Positions 1 to 9,290 are shown, numbered from the stretch's first letter. The stretch is 64,000 nt of DNA from Rosistilla oblonga (GCF_007751715.1 NZ_CP036292.1:5959339-6023338); one strand, 5' to 3'. The notes: generated from the sequence alone by a model not told the origin. Numbers and translations are program-made.

Positions 1-29
1 TGGAGACGGGCTCGCAAAGAGCCTTCGCG

Positions 30-695
30 CTAGATCAAGTTCGTCTTGCGATGCTGCACCGCGGGCTCGACCGGCGGGTCGCAATCGGTCAGCTTCAGGA
101 ACTGTGACGAGACCACATCATAGGCAAACACCTGTCCCGTCTCGATTTTGTAGACCCAACCATGCAGATGAAGATCTCCCTTGGCAAGCCGCGCGGCGAC
201 CGATGGGAGGGTCCGCAGGTTCTCCAACTGAACGAGAACGTTCTCCTCGACAGTCGCGCTCAACAACCGGTCCCCTTCCAATTCGCTGTAGTTCTCTTTC
301 ATGATCCGCCGCGTTGAGTCAGCGTTCGACAACCAAGCTGCAACGGCAGGCATTTCGACTAGCTGATCCGGATCGAGTATGCCCTTCATCGCACCGCAAT
401 GGGAATGGCCACAGATGATAATATCTTTCACACCCAGCCCGGCAACCGCGAACTCGATCGTTGCCGCTTCGCCCCCGCCAGCACCGTGCGGTGGCACGAT
501 ATTCCCTGCGTTTCGCAAGATGAACAGATCGCCCGGCGGAGTCCGCGTCAACAGTGTCGGATCGATCCGCGAATCGGAACAGGTGATGAACAGGGTATCG
601 GGAGACTGCCCCTTTGCCAGCTGTTCAAACAATCCCTGCAACGGCACGAAGCTCTCGCGTTGAAATTGATGGATTCCTTTGATTAACTTCTGCAC
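30..695 (-). CDS. beta-class carbonic anhydrase
   Basis: Predicted 221-residue cytoplasmic enzyme that interconverts CO2 and bicarbonate. The beta-class signature is complete: CSDSR at residues 39-43 supplies the zinc ligand Cys39 and the Asp41/Arg43 dyad, and HSHCGAMK supplies His97 and Cys100. The conserved RNAGN segment follows at about 61-65. Length is normal for the family. It is a single gene: the group II intron lies upstream and no partner is visible downstream within the window. Start is the ATG at 695. The family assignment is secure; whether it serves carbon supply, pH control or cyanate metabolism cannot be told from context. Confidence 0.93.
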   Translation of the reverse strand: MQKLIKGIHQFQRESFVPLQGLFEQLAKGQSPDTLFITCSDSRIDPTLLTRTPPGDLFILRNAGNIVPPHGAGGGEAATIEFAVAGLGVKDIIICGHSHCGAMKGILDPDQLVEMPAVAAWLSNADSTRRIMKENYSELEGDRLLSATVEENVLVQLENLRTLPSVAARLAKGDLHLHGWVYKIETGQVFAYDVVSSQFLKLTDCDPPVEPAVQHRKTNLI

Positions 696-918
696 GCTCG
701 ACCTCGATTCAAAACTGGCAATTTAACTTGGGGATTAACACGAATCTGATCGTCCGTGAACCTCCAGTTTTTACGCCACAGGACGCCAAGGCAAGAGCCC
801 CAGACGCTGCCAGCACGCATTCCGCCAAATGAATTCAAAATCGGGTCGCCAGCGATCTGCTGACATTAAATCGAGTAGGGTGAGCCAGCGGAGCGACCGC
901 TGACTCAGCCCTCTCACA

Positions 919-948
919 GAACCGTACGTACGGGTCCGTATACGGCTC
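919..948 (-). ncRNA. group II intron domain V
   Basis: This 30-nt hairpin pairs GAGCCGTA with TACGGTTC around an internal bulge. It carries the AGC catalytic triad typical of classes other than IIC. It lies 14 nt downstream of the reverse transcriptase stop, as expected for the catalytic core. Confidence 0.75.
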
Positions 949-961
949 CTGTTTTACTTGC

Positions 962-2230
962 CTAGGTTAATCCAGGAAGGCCTCCAGTCTCCAATTCGGT
1001 CAAGTCAAACAGGCCAAGTTCCGCCAGGAAGCCATTGCTGATGGCCATACTGGCGTAAGAACTACGCGACGTACGCCACGCGGTCATTCGCATCTTCTGG
1101 AGGTCACCACGTACGCCGACCTGCCGCAAGCGGCGAATCAGACGCGTCGGTTTCTTCCACAACGCGAGTTGCTTGGCCCGTAATCGTCGCCGAATCCATC
1201 TAGCCAACTCGCGATACAGACCTTTGCAGTTCGCCATCCGGAAGTAGCTGCCCCAGCCGCGAAGCACCGGATTCAGGTCAGCAATGACCTTCTCCAAGTT
1301 CACCGGGCTGTTCTTGCGAGTGATCACTTTGACCTTCGCCTTGAAGGCCGCGACTTTCTCGGCAGCAATGCGGGTGTGCATGCTGCCGATCACGACGCCC
1401 AAGAACTTCACACCCTCACAGGCTGAAGTCAGGTGCGTCTTATCGCGATTGACGGTCAACTTCAAATCACCTTCCAGAATCTCCACTGCAACGCTCATCG
1501 CATGAGCCGCCGATCGCTTGCTCCGACACAGGATCAGAATGTCATCGGCATACCGAACGATTCGGTAACCACGACGCATCATCTCCTGGTCGAAAGCATC
1601 CAGGTAAATATTGGCGATCAGGGGACTGACAACACCGCCTTGCGGGCTGCCCAGCTCCGTCGCCTCCCAGACACCTTCGTTCATCACTCCACTGGTCAAA
1701 AACATTTTGATCAGATTCAAAATGCTGCCATCGGTCACCCGACGACGGATCGACGAGAGAATCAAGCCGTGATCCAACCGGTCAAAGCATTTCGAGAGAT
1801 CCATATCGACGACTTGGTCGAGACCATATCGCCGGATGAACATCGTTGCTTTGGCGACTGCCTGTTGGCAACTGCGGCCCGGTCGGTAACCGTAGCTTGA
1901 TGGATGAAAGTCAGGATCAAAGATCGGCTGCAGGATGTCCAGCAACGCTTGCTGGACGACTCGGTCGCGAACTGTTGGGATGCCAAGATGCCGCTGGCCG
2001 CCTTCCGGTTTCGGAATCGAAACTCGGCGGACCGCACTGGGCCGGTAAGTCTTGCTCCGCAGTTCGCTCACCAACCGCGTCAGCTCCCCCAGTAAATCAG
2101 CTTCAAACGCATCGATCGCTTGCCCGTCGATGCCAGGTGCACCCTTGGCACGTCGGACTTTCTCGAACGCGCGAGCCAAAGCTCGGCGATCAAGCAGTCG
2201 GTCGTAGAGGCTGTAGTAGGTTCGCTTCAT
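962..2230 (-). CDS. ltrA: group II intron reverse transcriptase/maturase
   Basis: About 422 residues. It should reverse-transcribe the intron RNA and help splicing (maturase). Visible motifs are the RT0/RT1 region with KGAPGIDG, the fingers motif with RHLGIPTVRDRVVQQAL, SSYGYRPGRS, the SPQGGVVSPLIANIYLD motif, and the catalytic RYADD. A maturase (group II intron-specific) domain follows with LNPVLRGWGSYFR. No C-terminal HNH endonuclease motif is seen, so mobility probably uses nicked or single-stranded targets. The frame is open to 2341, but the ATG at 2230 (MKRTYYSLYD) matches family N-termini better; no clear Shine-Dalgarno sequence is present. It lies inside the intron. Confidence 0.9.
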   Translation of the reverse strand: MKRTYYSLYDRLLDRRALARAFEKVRRAKGAPGIDGQAIDAFEADLLGELTRLVSELRSKTYRPSAVRRVSIPKPEGGQRHLGIPTVRDRVVQQALLDILQPIFDPDFHPSSYGYRPGRSCQQAVAKATMFIRRYGLDQVVDMDLSKCFDRLDHGLILSSIRRRVTDGSILNLIKMFLTSGVMNEGVWEATELGSPQGGVVSPLIANIYLDAFDQEMMRRGYRIVRYADDILILCRSKRSAAHAMSVAVEILEGDLKLTVNRDKTHLTSACEGVKFLGVVIGSMHTRIAAEKVAAFKAKVKVITRKNSPVNLEKVIADLNPVLRGWGSYFRMANCKGLYRELARWIRRRLRAKQLALWKKPTRLIRRLRQVGVRGDLQKMRMTAWRTSRSSYASMAISNGFLAELGLFDLTELETGGLPGLT

Positions 2231-3055
2231 GACTGTCGGTCGGTGGTCTTTCGTTGGGTCGAGCGCTTTCTGTCGAATCGGTTGGCAGTGTGGCGGTTGG
2301 CTTCGAGCGGACGCCTCGTGTGCTATTCCGGTAAAGGACAATCGCGAGGCGTCGAGTTTGCTGAGTTACTTCCACGCCGACGGACGAATCGAGCAGCTTA
2401 GCAGTTCCCCGCATCGCCACTGTGGACCGTTCCCCGAGACCTTCGATCTTCTCGGATTGTGTCGGCTGCCGATTGCTCGTTTTCGGTGTTCTCTCCAATC
2501 ACAAATAAAACTTCCCCCCTTCGCATCCAGTGATGACCTTTTGACTCATCTCTGTCCGGCGTGACTCGCTTCTCGGTTACCGCCGATGCTTTGCACGTCG
2601 TCGCCACGGTTTTGTCCTCCAGACTGTTACCAGCTTTCACGGGCCGCGACTTATTCACTACTACGGGTTCATCTGACTCCTGACACCACATCGATCGCTT
2701 CTTGTGTTTCCACTTGAAGCGACCTTACCGGCTTCTCACGCTTCGCCTTTGGGGGAGCTAACGCGGCCACGGATAATGTCAGGTCTCCCCAGTTACTGCA
2801 CTGGCTCCCTGACGATGATGACGTCCCCAAACACTTCCGGCGGCTGTTCATGTATCGGGCATCGCGACTTTTTGCACGCTCGCCCCCGCCGGCAGCCGAA
2901 TCGGGTTCGCTTTCGCTACGTTCCATCGTCCTCCTATCGCTTCCTTCAGACCCGCAGTCACCGGCGGAACCCTTGCGAATCGAATTCAATTCCCCATGAA
3001 CAGGGCTTGGTCGGTGACAAGCACCGACTGGGTTTGCCAGCTTCGCTGGGCAAAC

Positions 3056-3089
3056 AAAAAGGTCGCCCAAGCATTCGCCTGGGCGACCA
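3056..3089 (-). terminator. rho-independent terminator of the Cys-rich gene
   Basis: On the minus strand GGTCGCCC and GGGCGACC form a long, nearly perfect stem (3089-3062) followed by TTTTT. It sits 30 nt beyond the stop of the small Cys-rich gene, and the intron lies shortly after it. Confidence 0.85.
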
Positions 3090-3119
3090 AAACCATGCAA
3101 AGATGGCTAGACGCAGATG

Positions 3120-3329
3120 CTATTTAGTGCAGCAAGTTGCATTGCACTGATCGCTGCATTGGCAGGGACCGCCGACATCGCACGCACACTGATTTTCATC
3201 GCAAGCACACGACTCGCACGTGCATGATTCGCCACAGCAGACGCAAGGCGCTGCCGCTGAGGATTGAGCGAACGGGGCGACGGCGATTCCACCGACCAAA
3301 GCGAGACCGACAAACATAAGCTTAAACAT
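3120..3329 (-). CDS. small secreted Cys-rich (metallothionein-like) protein
   Basis: A 69-residue protein with a cleavable-looking signal peptide (MFKLMFVGLALVGG..., about residues 1-26). The mature domain is a dense series of Cys pairs (CVCCGES, CTCESCACDE, CQCSDQC, CCTK) with about 14 cysteines in 43 residues. This composition suggests metal or copper binding outside the cytoplasm, but it does not match a classical cytoplasmic metallothionein that I can name. Start chosen at the ATG at 3329, preceded by GGAG about 10 nt upstream; an upstream ATG in frame at 3407 would destroy the signal peptide. It probably forms an operon with the Cys-rich gene just upstream. Confidence 0.75.
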   Translation of the reverse strand: MFKLMFVGLALVGGIAVAPFAQSSAAAPCVCCGESCTCESCACDENQCACDVGGPCQCSDQCNATCCTK

Positions 3330-3388
3330 AGGTAATACTCCAAACTGAAATGTTGTTATCAAAAACAGACTAACTTCAGCGTGGAGGC

Positions 3389-3805
3389 CTATTTCCGCCA
3401 AACACACAACGTCGCTTGCCGCCGGTTATGACACCAGGGTAGCGGAGCAGAAGAGTGATCGAGTGCAGCGAGAGACGCATGCGGCGGCACAGTCGGAACA
3501 AAGACCGCCCAGGCGACAGGCGGAAGTTCAACCGAAGCGTTTGCTTCGCTTGGCACCGCGGGTTCGCTGGCCAATGGGGCAGAGAGGTCGCAACATGAAT
3601 TGCAGCCTTCGCCCTGCGTGCTGTCGCAGCAAGTACGCCCTGCGGTCGCAGGCCGCTCGCAGCAACAAGAACCGAGATCGGACTGAGGTGCACAGCATTC
3701 ACCGGGCGACTGCTCAACCGCGCAACGGCAGCTGGAGATCCCAGGAACTGGAATCGCTATCGCGAGGCAAATGATTGCCACGAAGAGAGGGCGAAGTGCG
3801 ATCAT
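3389..3805 (-). CDS. secreted Cys-rich protein of unknown function
   Basis: 138 residues with an N-terminal hydrophobic signal (MIALRPLFVAIICLAIAIP). The central region from about residue 27 to 75 is rich in CC and CCC clusters (GECCAPQ, GSCCCERP, RTCCDS, NSCCDLS). The C-terminal half is low in Cys and Pro/Ala-rich. It lies 59 bp upstream of the metallothionein-like gene on the same strand, and the pair may bind metals in the periplasm. I do not recognise a named family. No clear ribosome binding site precedes the ATG, so the start is less certain. Confidence 0.6.
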   Translation of the reverse strand: MIALRPLFVAIICLAIAIPVPGISSCRCAVEQSPGECCAPQSDLGSCCCERPATAGRTCCDSTQGEGCNSCCDLSAPLASEPAVPSEANASVELPPVAWAVFVPTVPPHASLAALDHSSAPLPWCHNRRQATLCVWRK

Positions 3806-3927
3806 GCTTCAATGGTACGACCAGTCGAGACAAAATTCAACTCTTTCGCATCGCACCCCTGTGCCGATGCGAGCGCCAGTTGGCAGCTGAATGCTGAAAT
3901 ACCATCTTCTCCGCAGCCAGTCCACGG

Positions 3928-5742
3928 CTATTTTTGCGAAGCGTTCTGCTTCTGAAGGAAAGCTTCGGCGCGATCCAACCAAGCCTGAATCTGAAGGTCT
4001 GCAGGAAACCGCTCGACGGCACCGCGTGCCAACACAACTGCGGCTTCAAATTCTTCGGTCTGCCCCAACAAATGGATCAACCGCCCCGTAACGTCCGCAT
4101 CCCAAGGATTGATTTTCAGATACTCGCGTCCGTATCGAATTCCAGCACGCAACGAATTCGATTCGTGAGCGAGCATAAACAACGTCTTCAGCGCCAATTC
4201 ATCCTGTGGCCGACGCTGAAGGACATACTCCAGCTTCTCCTGGGCTCGTCTGCTGTCGCGAGTCAAATGATACAAACTGCCGGCATGCAAATACATTGAA
4301 AGGTCGTCGGGATGCTTGGCGAGATGCGCCTCGATCTTTGGCGTAAGCAACAACGCGCTGTGCTGATCGTGCTCTGCGATGCAATGCTTTGCCGCGATCT
4401 CCAGCAGCGCCCGATCGATCGTTTCGCTGGGCAACCGCAACGCCGCATCGTCAAATGCCTGCAGAAAATCGGTTGTACCGGCCGACTCATCGGCAACCGG
4501 CGGCTGGTCGTAGTTCCTTAACACGCGATGGTCGGTCGTGGAGGTGTGCGCGACGTCGGACGACAAGGCTTTGGGCATATGGCACTGCATGCACGAATCC
4601 TCCTTGCTGACCGCTAGCCGTTCAGCCGGCGGCATGCTGCACTGAACCGACGCATCGTTATGACAAGCGATACACTGCTGGCGATAAAAGGAGACAGCCT
4701 CAGCTCCGGTTGGCGAAAAATGCGGATCGTGGCACGACGTACATTGCATCTGCGGCGTGCTCTTTTGAAAACAGGCACTCGAACGCATCTGCTCTACCTG
4801 CGAAACCGCGTTCTGGCTGTCGTGACGTCCCGAGACGGGCTCGACAAAACAAACCCAAGTCTCTTCCAAGTTGTCGCCCGGGCGAAAGTCATAGGCGGTC
4901 TTCCCCTCGCGTAAAACGCGATCCGCCGCGACCAAGTGGCACTGGTTGCAGATGCTCGCCTGTTTCGCCGGCTCCAGTTTCGAGATGGCAAGGATCGGGT
5001 CGCTACTCTGATCCCCCTCGGCTCGCTTTCCGTTGTGCCAATCGACATGGTCAGCCGCTGCGCCGTGGCAGTTTTCACATCCGATAGCAAACTCCGAAAA
5101 CATCGGCTGCTGAAATCGGTTCGCAGCATCTTCGATCGGACTGGGACGCCCGAAATGACACGCCACACAAGCCCCCGAAACGCGGCGATCGAAGTGTCGG
5201 TTGTTCTGATGGTATCCCGGAGACAAGTCCCAGCGACCAGCCTGCGAATACCAAGTTATCGGAGACTGAAAGAGCATATCGTTTTTCGCGATCAAATAAG
5301 ACCTGCCCCGCTCCCCCGAACCAACGTAAAAATCGACAGGGAATGACTGAGTGTACTGAACCTCGCTTTCCGTCGGCGATTGCTCCTGATGGATCATCTC
5401 TCCGTCGGCAGATCGCTCTACGCGATAACCGAACCCCAACTCAGAAAACTCACTCTTTGCCGGATCAAAATCTTCGATCACGCGCATCGATGCGTCGGCA
5501 AGCCCAGCAGAATTCGCCATCGGATGAGCACTATACCGCTCGGCAATCTCTTGATGACACGCAGCGCAACTGGCACTCCCCGCATACCGCGGCGGCTCCA
5601 CATCGGCAACCTCAGCCGACACCTGGTTCGCAGGTGGACCGGACTCCAGCGACTGTGCATCGCAACCAAGGGATAGCGTCAAAGCGACACCGGCAGCAAT
5701 CCATCCGAACAGCGACCGGGAAACAACGGGAGCTCCATTCAT
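3928..5742 (-). CDS. multihaem c-type cytochrome lipoprotein with TPR tail
   Basis: 604 residues. The N-terminus is a lipoprotein signal with lipobox LSLGC (Cys27). Seven CXXCH haem-binding motifs are visible in order: CAACH, CVACH, CENCH, CNQCH, CTSCH, CIACH and CMQCH, spread over about residues 58-400. This resembles cytochrome c554/c'-type multihaem proteins. The last 150 residues look like TPR repeats (HAGSLYHLTRDSRRAQEKLEYVLQ and following). It should be a membrane-anchored electron-transfer protein outside the cytoplasm. The ATG at 5742 lies 12 bp after the stop of the UnbV/FG-GAP gene, so the two are probably cotranscribed. Substrate is unknown. Confidence 0.88.
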   Translation of the reverse strand: MNGAPVVSRSLFGWIAAGVALTLSLGCDAQSLESGPPANQVSAEVADVEPPRYAGSASCAACHQEIAERYSAHPMANSAGLADASMRVIEDFDPAKSEFSELGFGYRVERSADGEMIHQEQSPTESEVQYTQSFPVDFYVGSGERGRSYLIAKNDMLFQSPITWYSQAGRWDLSPGYHQNNRHFDRRVSGACVACHFGRPSPIEDAANRFQQPMFSEFAIGCENCHGAAADHVDWHNGKRAEGDQSSDPILAISKLEPAKQASICNQCHLVAADRVLREGKTAYDFRPGDNLEETWVCFVEPVSGRHDSQNAVSQVEQMRSSACFQKSTPQMQCTSCHDPHFSPTGAEAVSFYRQQCIACHNDASVQCSMPPAERLAVSKEDSCMQCHMPKALSSDVAHTSTTDHRVLRNYDQPPVADESAGTTDFLQAFDDAALRLPSETIDRALLEIAAKHCIAEHDQHSALLLTPKIEAHLAKHPDDLSMYLHAGSLYHLTRDSRRAQEKLEYVLQRRPQDELALKTLFMLAHESNSLRAGIRYGREYLKINPWDADVTGRLIHLLGQTEEFEAAVVLARGAVERFPADLQIQAWLDRAEAFLQKQNASQK

Positions 5743-5754
5743 GCGTTCAAATGC

Positions 5755-7518
5755 CTATGGTGTCCTGTCGGTGGTGTGCACAGCCAATTCAGCGGGCTGG
5801 CGAATCGTAACCTGTCGGTTCGGTTCTACAACAACTTGCGTCGATTGATCCGACCACGGCCAATGGACAGTCAGCTCGCACGGCTCGCTCCAATCTCCGA
5901 GCCCAAAGAATAGACGAGATTCGTGCGACGTGCAGTAACTGGAACCCGACACCAGTTGACGCGCGACCTGCCGATCTCCAAACCGCGCCACGACGCGTGC
6001 CCCCAGCCCACGGCGATTGGCTGCCGATCCAATCAGATCGACCGACAACCAATTCCCCGCTTCGCTGCGGTTGCTGAACAGCGAAACGTTGTCCAACTGG
6101 TTCGCCATCAAAAGGTCGGGTAAACCATCGCGATCGACATCGCCCACCGCCAACGCTCGCCCAAGGCGTGGCACTGAGAGACAGGGAATGTTTCCGCCGG
6201 TCTCATGCCATCGCTTGCCATCGAACGAAAACAGCTGAGGCACCATCTTCCCCGCCGCCCCAAAATTAACGTGCCCATTGGCAACAAACAGATCCATCGA
6301 TCCATCGCAATCGAAGTCCTGCATGCTACATCCAAAACCAAGCAGGCTGAGCGTCGGACGATGCAATCCCTGCCGGTTCGTAACGTCGCGAAAACCGTTC
6401 CCCAGACTGGCATACATCGTGTTGGAATCGGCAGAGAAGTGAGTCACATAGAGGTCGGGCGCACCGTCGTTGTCATAATCTTCACATGCAATTCCCATGC
6501 TCGCTTGATTCAACCCCGCACCACTCATGGCGCATCCCATCGCAATCCCCTGCTCGCGGAAGCCTCCCTCAGCATTGGCGAGAAACAGCAGATTTGGCAT
6601 CACGTCGTTTGCGACATAGATATCCAGACGGCTGTCGAGATTCATATCCGCGATAACCACTCCCAACGACTTGCTGTTCTCAGCCTCCAGCCCCCAATCC
6701 ACCAAGCGATCGCGAAACCGACCATCTCCCAGATTTTCGAAGCAAGCGTTCTCAACGGCGCTCAAGTCGCTCGGGTTGCAGATCGCGGGCTTCCCCGACT
6801 TGGAATAACAAGGAAAGGGCGAGCGGACGTCGTAGTCCAAATAATTGCAGACGTAGAGATCCAGATCCCCGTCACCATCCAAATCGCCCCATGCCGCCGA
6901 CGTGCTCCAACACGTTTCCCCCGTCCCCGATTCCTCGGTGATATCGCGAAACGTACCATCCCCTTGATTCTGCAAGAGGATGTTTTCGTCGATGTTGGTG
7001 ACGTAGATGTCTTCAAATCCATCCCCATCAAAGTCGGCGATGGCGACGCCGTGCCCATAGCCGTGATGCTTAATGTCAGCAGCGAGAGTCACGTCGGAGA
7101 AGCGCGTAGTGGCGGATGTCGAGGCATTTCGGAACAGCCGATCGCCCGCCTCCGGCTCCAACAAGTCGCCTCCCTGCACCAGAAAGATATCCTGTTGACC
7201 ATCGCGGTCGTAGTCGATCCACCCCGCGCCGCCGCCGGTCGCTTCGGGCATCAAGAAATCACCCCGCGCCCCGGTGTCAAAGACAAACTGCAGCCCGCTC
7301 GCCAAAGCAATATCGGCAAACGCTATCGACTGTTTCGCTACCTGCGGCTTGGGCGGCTTCCTCTCAGGGCGGTCGCTTGCCGTGGGCTCCCGATCAACAA
7401 CAACCGGCTCCGCAACAACAGCTTCCCGCTCGGGCGAATCCACCTCGCGAGGACTGGTATCGCAGCCCAACAGCAACCCGAACCAGATCCCGAAAACCCA
7501 TGAGCTTCGAATCGACAT
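5755..7518 (-). CDS. CRTAC1-like FG-GAP/ASPIC-UnbV lipoprotein
   Basis: 587 residues. Lipoprotein signal with lipobox LLLGC (Cys19), then a seven-bladed-type repeat region with many Asp-rich FG-GAP/VCBS calcium-binding loops (DYDRDGQQDIFLVQ, DFDGDGFEDIYVTN, DLDGDGDLDLYVCN, DYDNDGAPDLYVTH, DRDGLPDLLMAN). An ASPIC/UnbV domain occupies the last ~90 residues (NRRGLGARVVARFGD ... HWPWSDQSTQVV). It is expected on the cell surface or in the periplasm. It is the first gene of a probable two-gene unit with the seven-haem cytochrome downstream. The biochemical role of such proteins is not established. Confidence 0.9.
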   Translation of the reverse strand: MSIRSSWVFGIWFGLLLGCDTSPREVDSPEREAVVAEPVVVDREPTASDRPERKPPKPQVAKQSIAFADIALASGLQFVFDTGARGDFLMPEATGGGAGWIDYDRDGQQDIFLVQGGDLLEPEAGDRLFRNASTSATTRFSDVTLAADIKHHGYGHGVAIADFDGDGFEDIYVTNIDENILLQNQGDGTFRDITEESGTGETCWSTSAAWGDLDGDGDLDLYVCNYLDYDVRSPFPCYSKSGKPAICNPSDLSAVENACFENLGDGRFRDRLVDWGLEAENSKSLGVVIADMNLDSRLDIYVANDVMPNLLFLANAEGGFREQGIAMGCAMSGAGLNQASMGIACEDYDNDGAPDLYVTHFSADSNTMYASLGNGFRDVTNRQGLHRPTLSLLGFGCSMQDFDCDGSMDLFVANGHVNFGAAGKMVPQLFSFDGKRWHETGGNIPCLSVPRLGRALAVGDVDRDGLPDLLMANQLDNVSLFSNRSEAGNWLSVDLIGSAANRRGLGARVVARFGDRQVARQLVSGSSYCTSHESRLFFGLGDWSEPCELTVHWPWSDQSTQVVVEPNRQVTIRQPAELAVHTTDRTP

Positions 7519-7670
7519 GCCTTATCAACATACCTATGGCGGTGCATCGAATAAATTCGCGGCAGCGGTCGCGCCGCGGAAGATAAGCACAAAAACTATC
7601 TCGGCGCAAAGCATTGGGGTGCAGTGCACCCCAATGTATCTTCATCTACCGATTTCAGTTTTCAGAAACG

Positions 7671-8723
7671 CTACGGAAGTTGGACCGATTCACCACCACT
7701 CATCGTAGCCATTCCCATCTGCACGAGAACGTCGACCGTCTCGCCGACGAATCGCACCGATCCGTCCCCCATCACCGCCTGAGCACCGCCGGGATGCGTA
7801 CTGCTCCAACTGTTGCAGCGACCATCCTCATAGCCGTTGCCGCCGGGAATGGTTTCGGGTCCCGTGTTCATGGTCTTGATCAGCGAATCAGCCGCAGTGA
7901 ACGGAAAGAACCAACTCGCTTGCTTGTTGATCATGTTCGGCTTGGCCTTGCTGCTCGCCCAACTGTGGTTTTCAAAGACGGCAATCGTATTGGACATTCC
8001 GTCGACGAAATCGGCATCGTCACAACCTGCGTTGCGATACCAAAACGGCCCCTTCAAACGTTGCAGCCGACCGGCATCCCCCTGCCAACCAAACTCACGT
8101 CCGCTTTCGACCCATTCATCACCGGCAACGATTCCCGCCAGGCTCGTGTCACCACAATCTTTCCAACCCGACCAGATAAAGCCCATGTTGCCGACGTAAT
8201 CGGTTCGCGTCGTGTTGAAAGAAGCGCGAGCATTTCCGTTGACCAACACGTCTTGGGTATCGCGAGCGGCACCTCCTTGGAAGTGTTCGGGCTGCGGATT
8301 GCTGGGGCACAGGTAGCCAGGAATGACGGTATCGCGAACGATTCGCGCTGGCGCATTGTCCAGCGAACCATGCCACGCCGACGCTCCCATCACGGTCTCA
8401 AAGTCCAATTGCTCGTACAGCGGCCCCTGCTCGATGAACGGCAGGATCCCCGTCATCCACGACACACAGGTAAACTGGTTTGATGGAGCAACGCTGGCCT
8501 TGGTAAGGTCTCGCTGCAGAGGAAGATGGCGGTAGGTGTCGAGGTAATTGTGGATCGCAAGCCCCAATTGCTTACAGTTGTTTCCACACTGCATGCGGCG
8601 AGCCGCCTCGCGGGCCGCTTGCACAGCGGGTAACAACAACCCAACCAAAATTCCGATAATCGCAATCACGACCAATAATTCCACGAGCGTAAAACCCGTG
8701 CGACGGACACTTCTTCTAAACAT
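7671..8723 (-). CDS. DUF1559 prepilin-like protein
   Basis: About 350 residues. The N-terminus is a type IV prepilin/pseudopilin signal (RTGFTLVELLVVIAIIGIL) with cleavage after Gly, followed by the DUF1559 landmark LLPAVQAAREAARRMQC. The C-terminus carries the usual H-X9-DG motif (ST HPGGAQAVMGDGSVRFV). Such proteins are greatly expanded in planctomycetes and are thought to be surface or pseudopilus-associated; their role is not known. Start is the ATG at 8723, with GGGAG about 9 nt upstream; the frame is open upstream to 8783. A small lipoprotein gene lies just upstream, a pairing repeated near 49-50 kb. Confidence 0.9.
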   Translation of the reverse strand: MFRRSVRRTGFTLVELLVVIAIIGILVGLLLPAVQAAREAARRMQCGNNCKQLGLAIHNYLDTYRHLPLQRDLTKASVAPSNQFTCVSWMTGILPFIEQGPLYEQLDFETVMGASAWHGSLDNAPARIVRDTVIPGYLCPSNPQPEHFQGGAARDTQDVLVNGNARASFNTTRTDYVGNMGFIWSGWKDCGDTSLAGIVAGDEWVESGREFGWQGDAGRLQRLKGPFWYRNAGCDDADFVDGMSNTIAVFENHSWASSKAKPNMINKQASWFFPFTAADSLIKTMNTGPETIPGGNGYEDGRCNSWSSTHPGGAQAVMGDGSVRFVGETVDVLVQMGMATMSGGESVQLP

Positions 8724-8873
8724 TTCTGAATCTCCCGATACGAACCTGAGATAAAAAACAACAGCGACGCGGCTTCGATACATATTGAAACAGCTCGGGA
8801 AATGAAACCGACCGAACTGTGAAGTGATATAGATCCGATGCCAGCAAACGAAATAACTTTCGCTTGCCTAGCC

Positions 8874-9290
8874 TCACTTGGTTTTTACGTCGATCGTGAC
8901 GACGCTGTCGCCATCTCCCACCTCGACCGTTGTCAGTTCAGCCGAGTTTGGGTTCGAATACTGTGGTGGAAACTGGACTTCGACCGGTGCTTTGTTCGAG
9001 CTGTAGTCGACTTCGGCGCGAGGAGCACTTAACAAGACCTTGTACGTGCCTGTCGGCGCCCCCTGGTATCCCCCGGCTGCCACAATCTCAAACGCGCCTT
9101 GATCGTCGGTCACTCCAGTCAGCCCCATCGCAGCGGAGCCTTCACTAACCAAAGTGACCCCGATACCTGCGGTGGGCGTCCCATCGACAGTAATCGTCCC
9201 CGTTACGGGGTGCACTGGCACGCCCCCGCCACCACAACCGAGTACGGTCGCGGCAAAACCAACCCACAGCAACATGCGAACTTTTAGCAT
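8874..9290 (-). CDS. small lipoprotein with transthyretin-like fold
   Basis: 138 residues with lipobox VLGC (Cys19) followed by a Gly run. The rest resembles a carboxypeptidase-regulatory-like (transthyretin-type) beta-sandwich: GTITVDGTPTAGIGVTLV, then GVTDDQGAFEIVA and GTYKVLLSAP. It would sit lipid-anchored outside the cytoplasm. It is 150 bp upstream of the DUF1559 gene on the same strand and is probably part of one unit. Function unknown. Confidence 0.8.
   Translation of the reverse strand: MLKVRMLLWVGFAATVLGCGGGGVPVHPVTGTITVDGTPTAGIGVTLVSEGSAAMGLTGVTDDQGAFEIVAAGGYQGAPTGTYKVLLSAPRAEVDYSSNKAPVEVQFPPQYSNPNSAELTTVEVGDGDSVVTIDVKTK

Larger units (their letters stand above)
870..3024 (-). mobile_element. 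group II intron with encoded reverse transcriptase
   Basis: Read on the minus strand, a domain V hairpin lies at 948-919. It starts GAGCCGTA and closes with TACGGTTC, and its catalytic triad is AGC. A domain VI-like stem follows, and the 3' end is CCCTACTCGAT at about 880-870. The reverse transcriptase ORF ends just before domain V (962), the usual arrangement. About 0.8 kb of non-coding DNA upstream of the ORF fits intron domains I-IV. The 5' boundary is uncertain: GTGCTTG at 3024 resembles the GUGYG consensus only loosely. The 5' flank carries the terminator of the Cys-rich gene. Total length of about 2.15 kb is typical. Confidence 0.72.

Noticed and set aside
2398-3100. Two small minus-strand frames inside the intron 5' region
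   Set aside because: They overlap the structured RNA part of the group II intron, where such frames are commonly mis-annotated.
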